From contig NZ_CP099400.1 of assembly GCF_024721175.1 (NCBI RefSeq), positions 62,001 to 126,000 of the forward strand: a stretch of DNA of 64,000 nt, read 5' to 3'. Position 1 is the stretch's first letter. Every line of letters starts with the position of its first letter. The notes under the pieces were generated by a model. It worked only from the letters and a program-made list of their open reading frames with translations. It made no database searches and was not told the DNA's origin. A program made the position numbers and the translations under genes. The stretch is from Rhizobium sp. Pop5 (GTDB lineage Bacteria > Pseudomonadota > Alphaproteobacteria > Rhizobiales > Rhizobiaceae). This document shows, in pieces, positions 1 to 9,587 of the stretch.

Positions 1-142
1 TTTTGAATCTTGAGCCGATGCAACTGGCTTATTGCAATCCCTGCGTTTGAATTGTAGCTGTTTTTCATCCGATACTACTATCATTCTACGGCGATGGTGA
101 GTCGTCACCGCGCCCGCAGCAAGCAGAAATGGGGGCATTTCA

Positions 143-589
143 ATGGGGTTTACTGAAGCTGTTCGAACAGTTCTGACGCAGAAATATGCAACCTTCTCCG
201 GCAGGGCATCCCGCTCAGAATATTGGTGGTTTTTTCTATTCTATATGTTGTTGGCTATCGCAATAGCAGTTTTAGCCTTCGTGGTTGGTGCCTTTTCCGG
301 TCAACAGGGTGAAGTTTCATCGGGGGTCGTCCTCGTTATGGTCATCGGCGGATTGTTGGCGCTTGCCCTCGTTTTGCCGATCCTATCCCTTCAGGTTCGC
401 CGCTTTCATGATCGCAACATTTCCGGTTGGTGGTATCTCGCGCTGATCATCCTAGGCATGGTTCCCTATATCGGTCCCTTTACAAGCCTCTCGATCACCA
501 TTATTTCCGTGCTGAGGGGCACAGAAGGTCCGAACAAGTTCGGGCCGGATCCGCTGCGTCCTGAAGCAAGAGCAGAGGTCTTTGCCTAG
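143..589 (+). CDS. DUF805 family small membrane protein
   Basis: The 148-residue protein is mostly hydrophobic, with predicted membrane segments near residues 28-50, 60-83 and 96-124. It carries the DUF805 hallmarks: an aromatic FSGRASRSEYWWF stretch near residue 18, RRFHDRNISGWW near residue 86, and a C-terminal GTEGPNKFGPDP loop. DUF805 proteins are inner-membrane proteins of unknown function. It ends 3 bases before the DUF4129 gene and is probably the first gene of the membrane/MoxR operon. The length is normal for the family. The ATG has only a weak G-rich ribosome site upstream. Confidence 0.85.
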   Translation: MGFTEAVRTVLTQKYATFSGRASRSEYWWFFLFYMLLAIAIAVLAFVVGAFSGQQGEVSSGVVLVMVIGGLLALALVLPILSLQVRRFHDRNISGWWYLALIILGMVPYIGPFTSLSITIISVLRGTEGPNKFGPDPLRPEARAEVFA

Positions 590-592
590 AGC

Positions 593-1363
593 ATGATCGT
601 CCGCAATCTCGGCCTGCTGGCGGCTCTGTTGCTTGCTGCCTCGGCTCCAGTTCCGCCTGCGCAGGCGCAGGACAGCGATACCAGGCAGGTCGAGAGCGGC
701 GAGCATCAAAAGAGCGCCGCCGGGGTCGACTATTCCGCGCAATGCCGGCAGAACGGATTGCGCTGTACGCTCGTCTATGGCGACGCCTCGGCAAAAGCCG
801 AACCGGCATCAAATACATCGAATACAACGTCTTCGTCACCGCCCCAACGCGAGCCGCTGACAATCCCGCAGGAAGCGGTCATTTCAGGTCCACTGGCGGT
901 CGCCATCGTATTTGGCGGCCTCATACTGGCCGTCGCAGCGTGGCTGCACTTCGGAAACAGTGGTGTGCTGCTCTCATCGGCTCCGCGTGACATCAAGCGG
1001 CGGCACGGGGAGGCGCCGGAAAGCTGGCGCACGTCGGTAGCCGAGGCCGAAGAGAAGCCCGGCGATTTCCTGCAGCGCATTGCCGCCATGGCGGATCGAA
1101 GACAGGCGCTTGTCTTGCTGCTGAGGCACTGCCTGCTGCATGCCGCCGATATAACGGGAACGCGCCTTTTCCGCTCGGATACGGAGCGCGCGGTTTTCGC
1201 CCGCTTGCCGGAAACTATGCCTGACCGCGATCGCCTCGAAAATTTGCTGGCCGCGGTAGAACTCGTTCACTACGGCGGCCGAACGGTGACGGATAGCCAT
1301 TTCGGCGTCATTCTCGGCGCGGCGCGTAGCGTGCTGTCTGTAGGCAGATTGGCCAATGCGTAA
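593..1363 (+). CDS. DUF4129 domain membrane protein
   Basis: The 256-residue protein has a likely signal peptide (residues 1-26), a low-complexity Ser/Thr/Pro stretch around residues 65-90, one membrane segment near 99-119 and a cytoplasmic C-terminal DUF4129 region (about 170-250, with LLRHCLLHAAD and LVHYGG-like motifs). DUF4129 genes are usual partners of MoxR/DUF58 clusters, as here. The biochemical role is unknown. It overlaps the next gene by 8 bases. The ATG lies in an AGAGCATGAT string that resembles the arm of the rhizobial palindromic repeat found before the moxR gene, and the ribosome-binding site is poor. Confidence 0.75.
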   Translation: MIVRNLGLLAALLLAASAPVPPAQAQDSDTRQVESGEHQKSAAGVDYSAQCRQNGLRCTLVYGDASAKAEPASNTSNTTSSSPPQREPLTIPQEAVISGPLAVAIVFGGLILAVAAWLHFGNSGVLLSSAPRDIKRRHGEAPESWRTSVAEAEEKPGDFLQRIAAMADRRQALVLLLRHCLLHAADITGTRLFRSDTERAVFARLPETMPDRDRLENLLAAVELVHYGGRTVTDSHFGVILGAARSVLSVGRLANA

Positions 1364-2666
1364 TTCCGCCCCGCTTCTGGTTCTGGGGCTGTTGCTCGCG
1401 GTGGCGGCGCTGGCAATCTTTGCGCTGTCGCGCGGCAGCGACTACGATCGCTCGCCCCTTGGCAACAAGGGGTTGGAATTGTGGCTGCAGGCCAAGGGTG
1501 TACCGGTCATCCGTTCCGACCCTCATGTCGCCCGAGCGCGTTCGGAAATCTCGCTGCGCATCATTCCCTTGTCGATACGCCAGGGGGAGGCTGTCGCATC
1601 TCAGGCAAATGAGGAAGCGGATGTTGCGAGGACAGAAAGCCCGGTCCGGGAGTCAAATCGCTATGCGCTGCCGACACTGATCATTTTGCCGAAATGGCAT
1701 AGCAGCGTGTCAACGGAGGGTGTTGCCAGCAGATCGGGACTGGCAGATCTCCTCGATATCCGCAGCGAACTCGATAGAATCGGTTATCCGGATCTGGGTC
1801 TCAATCGAAGCGAGAATGGGTTTGAAGAGGCGCATCCTCACCTGAACCCGGACCAGCCAATCAGGATCGCCTTATATAATGCACAAACCTTCGATCTGGC
1901 GAGCCTGCCGTCCAATTGCAAGGAACTCGCGGGCACGCTGACGGCTGCGCTTCTCGTGCGTTGCGAGAACTACCAGAGCGTCTATCTGCTGTCGGATCCC
2001 GACCTGTTGAACAATCATGGGCTGGCTCTCGCCGATAACGCCTCCTTTGCCGTGTCGCTCGTCACGTTGTTGCGCAAGGTGGGCGAAACCCGGCCTGTTT
2101 ATCTGGATACATCAGACCGGCCTCTGGCTGGCAAGAAGCCGGTTGACGAGGGTCGCACCTATGAGCGCTCCGCCTCCGATCTCAAGCGCTTCTTCGCCTA
2201 TCCCTTGTCGGTTATCTGGGCAACGCTCATCCTCGTCGCGGCGATCTGCTTCTGGCGTGGCGCCTATCGCTTCGGCCCGCCTTTGCCCGAGGCATCCGCA
2301 AACATCGAAATGTCGAAGACCGCCGCGATCGAAGCCACGGCGCGGCTGCTGCGCCTGTCAGGCAATGATGGCCGGATGACCGGACAGTTCGTGCTGCATC
2401 TGCTTGCGGACAAGGCGCAGCAATTCTTCGGGCCCGGAGCCGGAAACGAGGCAGGGATAGAGCGGCTGTTTCAGCGCCTGGCGCGCCGCGATCAGGCGGC
2501 GGCGAAGGCATTGCATTCGTCGGCGCAGGCGCTGATCGATCGTGGGCATTTGATGACGCGGGCGGATCTGCACCGCAATCTCGAGATATTCAGAAAATCG
2601 CTGGAACAGGATGATCTCAGGCCAGTCGGCCCAGGATCTGAATCCCGTTCTAAATTAAAGAGTTAG
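1356..2666 (+). CDS. DUF4350 domain membrane protein
   Basis: The 436-residue protein begins with a membrane segment (about 4-24) followed by a DUF4350-type region that starts with a short SDYDRSPLGNKGLELWLQ-like motif. A second membrane segment lies near residues 285-305, and a charged cytoplasmic tail follows. DUF4350 is a recurring member of MoxR-DUF58 membrane operons; its activity is unknown, and the family has been likened to periplasmic sensor domains. The start overlaps the DUF4129 gene by 8 bases (ATG inside CCAATGCGTAA), which implies translational coupling. Confidence 0.75.
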   Translation: MRNSAPLLVLGLLLAVAALAIFALSRGSDYDRSPLGNKGLELWLQAKGVPVIRSDPHVARARSEISLRIIPLSIRQGEAVASQANEEADVARTESPVRESNRYALPTLIILPKWHSSVSTEGVASRSGLADLLDIRSELDRIGYPDLGLNRSENGFEEAHPHLNPDQPIRIALYNAQTFDLASLPSNCKELAGTLTAALLVRCENYQSVYLLSDPDLLNNHGLALADNASFAVSLVTLLRKVGETRPVYLDTSDRPLAGKKPVDEGRTYERSASDLKRFFAYPLSVIWATLILVAAICFWRGAYRFGPPLPEASANIEMSKTAAIEATARLLRLSGNDGRMTGQFVLHLLADKAQQFFGPGAGNEAGIERLFQRLARRDQAAAKALHSSAQALIDRGHLMTRADLHRNLEIFRKSLEQDDLRPVGPGSESRSKLKS

Positions 2667-2716
2667 AGCATGATGTCGCCCGAAACCGCTTACGCTTTTC
2701 GGAAGATATCATGCTA
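2665..2716. repeat. rhizobial palindromic intergenic repeat before moxR-like gene
   Basis: Inverted arms AGCATGAT (2667-2674) and ATCATGCT (2708-2715) flank inner CCGAAA and TTTTCGG segments. This matches the AGAGCATGAT...ATCATGCT type of palindrome common between genes in Rhizobium and Agrobacterium. The right arm contains the ATG taken as the start of the downstream ATPase gene. Confidence 0.7.
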
Positions 2717-3688
2717 CAGGGAGCATTGACCTTGGATCTGGGTGAATTTCGCAATCTTATCGCCGCGGTTCGCGGCGAGATCGGAAAAGCGGTGCAGGGG
2801 CAGGATGCGATCATCGATCTCGTCCTGATCTCGATCTTTGCCGGCGGGCACTGCCTCGTCGAAGGTCCGCCGGGCACGGCCAAAACCCTGCTTGCCCGGT
2901 CGGTCTCCGCCGCCATGGCGCTGGAATACCGCCGCATCCAGTTTACGCCGGACCTGATGCCCGGCGATGTCCTCGGGGTCAATCTCTTCAATTTCCAGAC
3001 GAACCAGTTCCACCTGACCAAAGGCCCGGTCTTTACCGACATCCTTCTCGCCGACGAGATCAATCGCGCGCCGCCGAAGACCCAGTCCGCCCTGCTTCAG
3101 GCGATGAACGAGCGCATGGTCACGCTTGACGGAACCGATTATCCGCTTGGGTCAGATTTCTTCGTGCTCGCCACGCAGAACCCGATCGAGCAGCAGGGCA
3201 CCTATCCCTTGCCAGAAGCACAGCTCGACCGCTTCCTGTTCAAGCTCGTCGTCGATTTTCCCGGTCGCGATACGGAAATTGCGATCTTGTCCAGACATGC
3301 GAGCCAGGCGCTGAAATCGGATGCCCGCAATGCCGGTATCCGCCCGCTCGTCACCAGCGCCGCGCTTGCCGCGGGACGCGCCTTGATCGATGCGATCCAT
3401 CTTGATGAAACGATCCTGACCTATATCGTCGATCTCGTGCGCGCCACGCGCTCCGATCCCGACATTCTCTATGGCGCCTCGACGCGCGCGGCCGACGCCC
3501 TTGCCTCGGCGGTGCGCGTGCGCGCGGCCTTCGAGGGTCGCGATTACGGCTTGCCGGATGATGTCCAAGCGATGCTGGTGCCCGCCCTGCGCCACCGCAT
3601 CGTTCTCTCGCCTTCGGCCGAAATCGACGGGCGCACGCCGGACGAGGTGCTTCGCAACATCAAGAACCGCGTGGATGCGCCCCGTTAA
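2711..3688 (+). CDS. MoxR-family AAA+ ATPase
   Basis: This 325-residue AAA+ ATPase is of the MoxR class, whose members act as chaperone-like ATPases for metal insertion, complex maturation or envelope stress, often with DUF58/VWA partners. Walker A is GPPGTAKT near residues 52-59, Walker B is [12 protein letters not shown] near 112-123, and a sensor-1 Asn lies in LATQNP. The length is typical. The chosen ATG lies within the right arm of a palindromic repeat, with GGAAG 6 bases upstream. TTG codons a few residues further in, behind AGGGAG, are alternatives. The stop codon abuts the ATG of the DUF58 gene. Confidence 0.9.
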   Translation: MLQGALTLDLGEFRNLIAAVRGEIGKAVQGQDAIIDLVLISIFAGGHCLVEGPPGTAKTLLARSVSAAMALEYRRIQFTPDLMPGDVLGVNLFNFQTNQFHLTKGPVFTDILLADEINRAPPKTQSALLQAMNERMVTLDGTDYPLGSDFFVLATQNPIEQQGTYPLPEAQLDRFLFKLVVDFPGRDTEIAILSRHASQALKSDARNAGIRPLVTSAALAAGRALIDAIHLDETILTYIVDLVRATRSDPDILYGASTRAADALASAVRVRAAFEGRDYGLPDDVQAMLVPALRHRIVLSPSAEIDGRTPDEVLRNIKNRVDAPR

Positions 3689-5002
3689 ATGCGGCCATCC
3701 TCATATCTGATCGCGCTCGTTCTGATTTCGGCTGCCGTGACGGTCTTCGTCAGCGTGTGGTGGCGCGACGTGAGCTATGTCCTGCTTCTCATGTGGCTTG
3801 CGCTCGCAGCGCTGACGGCCGTCGATCTGGTCATTTCCCGCCTGTCGGGCCGGATGACGGTCGAATGCGATCTGCCGCCGCACGGTTTCGTCGGCCACAC
3901 CGCCGCCTTCACCATCGGCATGCGGCCGCAGAAGAACGCGCTGCCGGAGAAGATCGACATCCGGCTCGATTGCGCGCCGGATCTCGTTGTCGGCGAAATC
4001 GGATGGCCGAAGCCGCCTGCCGGGGAAAGTGAAGCCAGAGCCTCTCTCGACCTTCACCTGACCCGACGTGGACAATTCGCGGTCAACGAACTGTGGCTGA
4101 AATGGCCGTCGCGATTGAAGCTGCTCGAGATCATCGCGCGTATGCGCGTTGGCAAAGAGATCGCCGTTCAGCCCGATATATCGCCGGTGCTGTCGGGAGC
4201 AATAAGAACCCAGATCCTGCCTCTCGAAGCCGGCCAGAAGGATCTGTGGCTGCGCGGTGAGGGATCGGAGTTCCATCAGCTCAGGGAGTTTGCCAGCGGC
4301 ATGGACCCGCGCAGCATCGATTGGAAGCGCTCCGCCCGGATGCGCAGTCTCGTCGTGCGCGAGATGCGGGCCGAACGAAACCATCAGGTCATCCTGTGCA
4401 TCGATTCCGGACGGCTGATGGCCGAGAAGCTCGCCGGCTTCACCAAGCTCGACCGCGCCATCAATGCGGCGCTCGCCATGTGCTGGGGGGCCGGGCTTGC
4501 CGGCGATCTCGTCGGCTTCTACAGTTTCGACAGCCGCCCGCGCCTGTTTGTGCCGGCCTTACCCGGTAGAGCAGCCTTTCCGCGACTGCAGACGGTCTGC
4601 GCCGGCTTGCGTTATGAAACCCAGGAGACCAACCATACGCTGGGACTGACGCATCTGTCGGGGCGCCTGAAGCGGCGTTCGCTGATCGTGATATTCTCGG
4701 ATTTCGTCGACACGATCACGGCGGAGCTGATGATCGAGAACATACAGGTGCTCGCGCGGCACCACTTCATCGTCTACGTCGCTCTGCGTGATCCGATGCT
4801 GGCGAAATTCGTGGAACCTGAAGAGACGACGCTCGACGCCGTCGCCCGCTCCGTCGCCGCCCGCCAGATCCTCAACGAGCGGCGCGCCGTCATGGAAAAG
4901 CTTGCCCGTCTTGGCGTACTCTGCCTCGACAGCACGCCCGAAGCACTGACCTCGGATCTCATTGCACGCTACATCGAAATCAAATCCCGTGAGATGATAT
5001 GA
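3689..5002 (+). CDS. DUF58 domain protein (VWA-like MoxR partner)
   Basis: The 437-residue protein has two N-terminal membrane segments (about 5-45). The central DUF58 signature is FHQLREFASGMDPRSIDWKR near residues 195-215, followed by a von Willebrand A-like region starting at VILCIDSGRLM. DUF58 proteins are standard partners of MoxR ATPases. The gene starts directly after the MoxR stop and overlaps the next gene by 4 bases (ATGA), so it sits in the middle of a coupled operon. Its role is probably at the cytoplasmic face of the inner membrane; its substrate is unknown. Confidence 0.87.
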   Translation: MRPSSYLIALVLISAAVTVFVSVWWRDVSYVLLLMWLALAALTAVDLVISRLSGRMTVECDLPPHGFVGHTAAFTIGMRPQKNALPEKIDIRLDCAPDLVVGEIGWPKPPAGESEARASLDLHLTRRGQFAVNELWLKWPSRLKLLEIIARMRVGKEIAVQPDISPVLSGAIRTQILPLEAGQKDLWLRGEGSEFHQLREFASGMDPRSIDWKRSARMRSLVVREMRAERNHQVILCIDSGRLMAEKLAGFTKLDRAINAALAMCWGAGLAGDLVGFYSFDSRPRLFVPALPGRAAFPRLQTVCAGLRYETQETNHTLGLTHLSGRLKRRSLIVIFSDFVDTITAELMIENIQVLARHHFIVYVALRDPMLAKFVEPEETTLDAVARSVAARQILNERRAVMEKLARLGVLCLDSTPEALTSDLIARYIEIKSREMI

Positions 5003-6081
5003 TGGATATCGGTATCGACGGCAGGATAGATCAGCGCTCGACGGTCAACGCCGGTGCCGCCCAGAACGATATGCTTCGCTCGGCGCGCTTCCGGGTGGAG
5101 CGCGAGACGCACTGGCGTCAGCTGGACGAGCTGGTGACGCGCGCCGAGCAAGGCGGGGCGGCAGCCCTCGGTTATGACGAGGTCCGCAATCTCGCGAGCG
5201 GCTACCGGCAGGCGATGAATTCGCTAAGCGTAGCGCGTGACATCTCGCTTGATCGCGCCCTGATCGCCTATCTGGAGAGCCTCTGCGCCCGGGCCTATCT
5301 CGTCGTCTACGCTCCGCAGGAAAGCCTCGGTGGGCTCACCTCCCGCCTCTTGAGGCACGGCATTCCGCAGGCGGTGCGCCGTTCGGCCCTGCCTCTGTTC
5401 ATCGGCTTCCTGGCCCTCATCCTGGGGGCTGCGGCCGGATACAGGCTCTATGAAAGCGACCCGAGCTGGTTCTACACCTTCGTGCCCCCTGAAATGGCTG
5501 ATCAGCGCACGCCCGATGCCTCGGCCGATTATCTCAGATCGACGATCTATGGCGATGAAGGGCAGCAAGACAGCGATCGGCTGGCCGCGTTTTCCGCGTT
5601 CCTCTTCTCCCACAACACCAGCATCGTCGTGCTGATCTTCACGCTCGGCGTTTTCGTCTCGGTGCCGAGCTTCATTCTGACCTTCTACAACGGTCTGATC
5701 CTCGGCGCGTTTTTCGCGATGTTCGCCCGCAAGGGGCTGGGTTACGACGTATTCGCCTGGCTCTCGATCCACGGCGTCACCGAACTTGCGGCGATCGCCA
5801 TCGCCTGCGCGGGCGGCGCGAGGCTCGGTCTTGCCGTTCTCCTCCCGGGCACGCGAACGCGGAAGGAAGCTTTGCGCCATCAGGCCCATGATGCCGTCAA
5901 GCTCGCGATCCTCGCAGCCCTCATGCTCGTCGTGGCGGCCTTCATCGAAGGCGTCCTTCGCCAGCTGATACAGGATCCGACCTCGCGCCTGATCATCGGC
6001 TGGGGCGTGGGCCTCTTCTGGATCGCCTGGCTGACGCTTGGCGGCCGGGGAGGCAAAACGCCACGCGAGGCCGTGCGATGA
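4999..6081 (+). CDS. SpoIIM-like (DUF95) integral membrane protein
   Basis: This 360-residue protein has a soluble N-terminal part of about 120 residues, followed by five or so hydrophobic segments (around 130-150, 205-245, 255-285, 295-320 and 328-350). The central run with FTLGVF, FYNGLILGAFFA and HGVTELAAIAIA fits the SpoIIM/DUF95 family. In non-sporulating bacteria such proteins occur with MoxR and RDD genes and have no known function. ATGA overlaps with both neighbours support co-translation with the DUF58 and RDD genes. Confidence 0.85.
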   Translation: MMDIGIDGRIDQRSTVNAGAAQNDMLRSARFRVERETHWRQLDELVTRAEQGGAAALGYDEVRNLASGYRQAMNSLSVARDISLDRALIAYLESLCARAYLVVYAPQESLGGLTSRLLRHGIPQAVRRSALPLFIGFLALILGAAAGYRLYESDPSWFYTFVPPEMADQRTPDASADYLRSTIYGDEGQQDSDRLAAFSAFLFSHNTSIVVLIFTLGVFVSVPSFILTFYNGLILGAFFAMFARKGLGYDVFAWLSIHGVTELAAIAIACAGGARLGLAVLLPGTRTRKEALRHQAHDAVKLAILAALMLVVAAFIEGVLRQLIQDPTSRLIIGWGVGLFWIAWLTLGGRGGKTPREAVR

Positions 6082-6977
6082 ACCAGTCTCTCAGGGATGG
6101 CAAGCGCGCGGGCGAGTTCATCCCGCCGGAAGGCGTCCCGATCACTTTCGCCATTGCCTCGCTCGGAACGCGTTTCGGCGCGCAATTCCTCGACATCCTC
6201 TTCACCACGATCGCCACCATCATCATTGCCGTCGTGATCGTCTTCACCGGCGTGCTGCCGGAGAGCGCCCAGGGAATGCTAATGGTGCTGCTCGGTTTTC
6301 TGGTGCAGACCCCCTATTACATTCTCTCGGAGCTGATCTGGAACGGACGCACGCTCGGCAAGAGAATAACCGGCATCCGCGTCATCAACGTGGATGGACG
6401 CCGGCTGACGCCGCACCAGGTCACCGCCCGCAACCTGATGAAGGAGGTCGAGATCTTCGCGCCGATGAGCCTTCTGGCTTCGGTCGGCTACCAATCGGCA
6501 TGGGAAAACGGTTTGACGAGCCTCTGGCTCCTGGTGGTCGTGGTTGTTCCCTTCACCAACCGACGCCGCCAAAGGCTCGGCGACGTCATCGCCGGCACCC
6601 TTGTGGTCGACAATCCGCGCTCCGTGCTGCTCTCCGACCTCGCCGTGTCTGCGCCAGCCGCCGCATCCGCGCAGCCGGCCTTCGAGTTTCTGCCGGAGCA
6701 TCTCGATGTCTACGGCAAATATGAGCTGCAGACGCTGGAAGACGTGCTGCGCGACTCCACCAAAACCGCCAACCACACCGAAATCCAGCAGATCGTCCGA
6801 ACCATCACCCGCAGGATCCGCTACGAGGATGCCGTAAAACCCGGCCAGGAACTCACCTTCCTCAACGAATTCTACCGCGCCCAGCGCGAGCATCTGGAGA
6901 GTTTGAAGCTATTCGGAACGCTGCGCGAGAACAAGTATCACCAGTATGCGCGGACGGAGGCGAAGAGACTCATTTGA
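6078..6977 (+). CDS. RDD family membrane protein
   Basis: The 299-residue protein has an N-terminal RDD domain: a membrane segment around 30-58 with the Arg-Phe-Gly...Asp-Ile pattern of the first helix, a second near 65-85, then GRTLGKRITGIRV near 94-106, and a third near 145-165 followed by RRRQRLGDVIAGT. A soluble tail of about 115 residues, rich in charged residues, follows. RDD proteins are membrane proteins sometimes linked to transport. As the last gene of the MoxR operon (4-base overlap with the SpoIIM gene), it is a probable membrane partner of that system. Confidence 0.85.
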   Translation: MNQSLRDGKRAGEFIPPEGVPITFAIASLGTRFGAQFLDILFTTIATIIIAVVIVFTGVLPESAQGMLMVLLGFLVQTPYYILSELIWNGRTLGKRITGIRVINVDGRRLTPHQVTARNLMKEVEIFAPMSLLASVGYQSAWENGLTSLWLLVVVVVPFTNRRRQRLGDVIAGTLVVDNPRSVLLSDLAVSAPAAASAQPAFEFLPEHLDVYGKYELQTLEDVLRDSTKTANHTEIQQIVRTITRRIRYEDAVKPGQELTFLNEFYRAQREHLESLKLFGTLRENKYHQYARTEAKRLI

Positions 6978-7040
6978 GGTGGAGTGAGCGGGCCTTACCG
7001 GCTGTCTTGCGCTCGGAAATTATATTGGAGGGACAATGTA

Positions 7041-7370
7041 ATGAAGCTAGGTATTTTAGGCGCTTTCGCGTTTGTTCTTGCTGCTGCGGGTCACGCTCAG
7101 GCCGGCGATCACAGCGCCGCAGCAATCTTTTTTCATGATGTGACGAAATCGGCATGCGGTTTCAACATGACGCCAGAGTCGGCATTGAAAGCTGCAACCA
7201 CTCTTGGAATGTCGAATCTTATCAGCGATCCATTGTTTTCGGCGATGGCTGCAATTTGCGAAGAGGTGAAGAAAGGAAACAACAGCAAAACTATTGAGAT
7301 CCGGGTTCCCGACAACCACAAAGTGCTGCGGAAAGTCATCCTTGAAAGAGCCAAGTGGTGGCAAGCATAA
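7041..7370 (+). CDS. small secreted protein of unknown function
   Basis: The 109-residue protein starts at the ATG behind a good GGAGGGA site (7027-7033), not at the longer in-frame start upstream. Residues 1-20 form a signal peptide with a probable cleavage after HAQA. The mature part has two cysteines that could form a periplasmic disulphide, and ends in a basic region with ILERAKWW. It is not recognised as a known family. It follows the RDD gene by 63 bases but has its own ribosome site, so membership of that operon is uncertain. Confidence 0.6.
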   Translation: MKLGILGAFAFVLAAAGHAQAGDHSAAAIFFHDVTKSACGFNMTPESALKAATTLGMSNLISDPLFSAMAAICEEVKKGNNSKTIEIRVPDNHKVLRKVILERAKWWQA

Positions 7371-7437
7371 TAAGGGCGGCAGGGCCTGGCGGAGATGACA
7401 ACGCGCGATAACCTCGGGAAAACCAAGCAAGCGACGG

Positions 7438-9354
7438 CTACCCTCTACCGCTCTCCCCAATCAACTCCCATATATCGACCTTCTCTGCGCGTCCTTTGAC
7501 CTGTACGAGGCCCAGCGGCCGAAACCCGAACCGATCTCCCACGGCGTCGTGAACGGTCGCACTCACCAGGATCGACGTCCCAAACTCCTTATTCAACCCT
7601 TCCAGCCGCGACGCGACATTGATCGTGTCACCCATGGCCGTGTACTGCTGCCGCGAAATCGCGCCGAAGCTGCCGACGACGGCCGGGCCGGTGTGCAAGC
7701 CAAATCGGGTTATGAGCGCGGGGCGGCCGTTCTGGCAGTTCGCTTCGTTCAAGTCATCGATCGCCGCTTTCATCGCAAGTGCACATCGGCAGCCATGTTC
7801 GACATGCCGGATATCCGGGACAGGAGCGTTCCACATCACGAAAATGGAGTCGCCGAGATACTGGACGACGGTCCCGCCATTCTGCTCGGCGATGGTGTTC
7901 AGCCGTTCGAAATAGGCCGACAGCGTATCGACCACGTCCTCGGGCGAATTGAGCTCGGATATGGTGGTGAAGTCCCTGATATCGGTGAACAGCACGGTCA
8001 CGTCCTGCCGCTTCGCCTTGACGACCGTTCGCCCCTCTGGGCTGACGATCCGCCGAACCACTTCTCGGGGCACGTAAAGGGCAAACTGGCCGATGGCGTG
8101 ACGGCTTGCCGAGAGCGCGCTCGCCAGCGTGTTGATCTCCGTTATCCAGGAATGCGACAAGGCCTTCTCGTCGACATCGAGATCACCGATCCTGCGCGCC
8201 TCGTCGGCGAGCCGATAGAGAGAGCGGCTGACCATACGGGAAAGCAGCACCGATGCAGCGACACCCGCGATCAAGAGGACGCTGGCAATCAGGAGATTGC
8301 GCACGAGCAGCCGGTTGGCCTCGGCCACGAGGTCCTCCAGCGGCACGACGATTGCGGCCGTGCTTCCCCGGAACAGGCCGGACACGCTGACCGGGGCCAT
8401 CTGCACCAGATAAGTTGCGCCATCGAGATCGAACCGTGCCGCGCCACCGCTTGCGAAAGCGGGATCGCGCCGCAGCCTGGCCACGGTTTCAAGGCTCGTG
8501 TCGAAACTGTTTGCCGTCGCCGCGAATGCGCCTGATGTTCTGGCCCACAACCCGATGATCCTGCTCATGATCTGAGGGTCGGAATGGGCGACGAGATTGC
8601 CGCCTTCATCGATGATGTAGGCGCGGGCATGCTGCGAAATCCCCTGCGCATCCAGCAGCTGGCCGATCGTCTGCAGGTGAATGTTGATGCCGACGACCAC
8701 CTGGCGATCACCCTTCATCGGAGCGGCAATGGTCAGCGTGGGAACATTGAGCGTCCCGGTCACATAGGGTCCGACGGAGACAGGCACGCCATCCTGAACG
8801 ACGGATTGATACCACGGGCGTTGCCGCGGATCGAAGGACGCGTATTCGATGTTCCGCTCGCCGATCGGTCTTGCCTGGCTGTCGAGAAAGCGAAGCGTGG
8901 ATATGACATCGGCGCTTTGTCTCTCCGCGATCGTCCTGATCGCAAAAGCCGCGCCATCCGGCGCCGAGAGGGTCTGGCGGACATCCCTCCTGGCGGTGTT
9001 GATGACCTGCAGATAGGAACCGTCGGAATAACCGGTGTAGATGCTCGTCGCCTCGGGAATGGTTCGCAGGACTTCCAGAAAGAGTTCCTGTTTTGCTTCG
9101 CTATCCTCAGGCGGTGGGGAAACGAGCTGCGGCAGGGTCGATGCCAGCGCCACGGCCTCCGTGCCATCTTGCAACGTATTGCGGTATCCCTCGATCAGCC
9201 GCAGGCTCATCTCGCGCATCTGCCGCACGCCGGCATTCACCGCAGCATCGCTTCCCTGCCGAAACGCCATCCAGATGATTGGCATCGACGTGCAGAGCAG
9301 CGAGGCGACGACCAGGACGCCGAGATGCACTCTGAGCGGCTTAGACCAGTGCAC
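7438..9354 (-). CDS. Cache-HAMP adenylate/guanylate cyclase (class III)
   Basis: The 638-residue membrane receptor cyclase has an N-terminal membrane helix (about 10-32), a periplasmic double-Cache sensor (about 40-340, including the RQRPWYQ motif typical of dCache_1), a second membrane helix near 350-370, a HAMP linker and a C-terminal class III cyclase domain. Catalytic features are VLFTDIRDF and QYLGDSIF for the two metal-binding aspartates and AMGDTINVASRLE for the transition-state Asn/Arg region. It should make cAMP (or cGMP) in response to a small extracellular ligand. The ligand and nucleotide preference are not decided by the sequence. Confidence 0.88.
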   Translation of the reverse strand: MHWSKPLRVHLGVLVVASLLCTSMPIIWMAFRQGSDAAVNAGVRQMREMSLRLIEGYRNTLQDGTEAVALASTLPQLVSPPPEDSEAKQELFLEVLRTIPEATSIYTGYSDGSYLQVINTARRDVRQTLSAPDGAAFAIRTIAERQSADVISTLRFLDSQARPIGERNIEYASFDPRQRPWYQSVVQDGVPVSVGPYVTGTLNVPTLTIAAPMKGDRQVVVGINIHLQTIGQLLDAQGISQHARAYIIDEGGNLVAHSDPQIMSRIIGLWARTSGAFAATANSFDTSLETVARLRRDPAFASGGAARFDLDGATYLVQMAPVSVSGLFRGSTAAIVVPLEDLVAEANRLLVRNLLIASVLLIAGVAASVLLSRMVSRSLYRLADEARRIGDLDVDEKALSHSWITEINTLASALSASRHAIGQFALYVPREVVRRIVSPEGRTVVKAKRQDVTVLFTDIRDFTTISELNSPEDVVDTLSAYFERLNTIAEQNGGTVVQYLGDSIFVMWNAPVPDIRHVEHGCRCALAMKAAIDDLNEANCQNGRPALITRFGLHTGPAVVGSFGAISRQQYTAMGDTINVASRLEGLNKEFGTSILVSATVHDAVGDRFGFRPLGLVQVKGRAEKVDIWELIGESGRG

Positions 9355-9587
9355 GAGCTTTCCCTCGAAATGCGGACCGCCTCAGCGCACCTTTGGTTCA
9401 ATGCCCGTCCAATTGTGCAGGAATGAGCGCCCCAACGGGGGTAGCTAACCGCTTTTTTCGGACTTGCACAAGGCGTCGATGTGCGTACTCGGCTGGCTAG
9501 CCTGACCGGTTGCTGCGGCAGAAAATGTCCGGTCGTGGTCCTCTCCTCTTGTCGGCATGGCGCGAACAAGAGCTATGATGGCGCGCC

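Noticed and set aside
9400..9465. GCGCCCC/GGGGG pairing with a later T-run downstream of the Cache cyclase region
   Set aside because: The stem is short and imperfect and the T-run is about 15 bases away, so it is not a convincing terminator.
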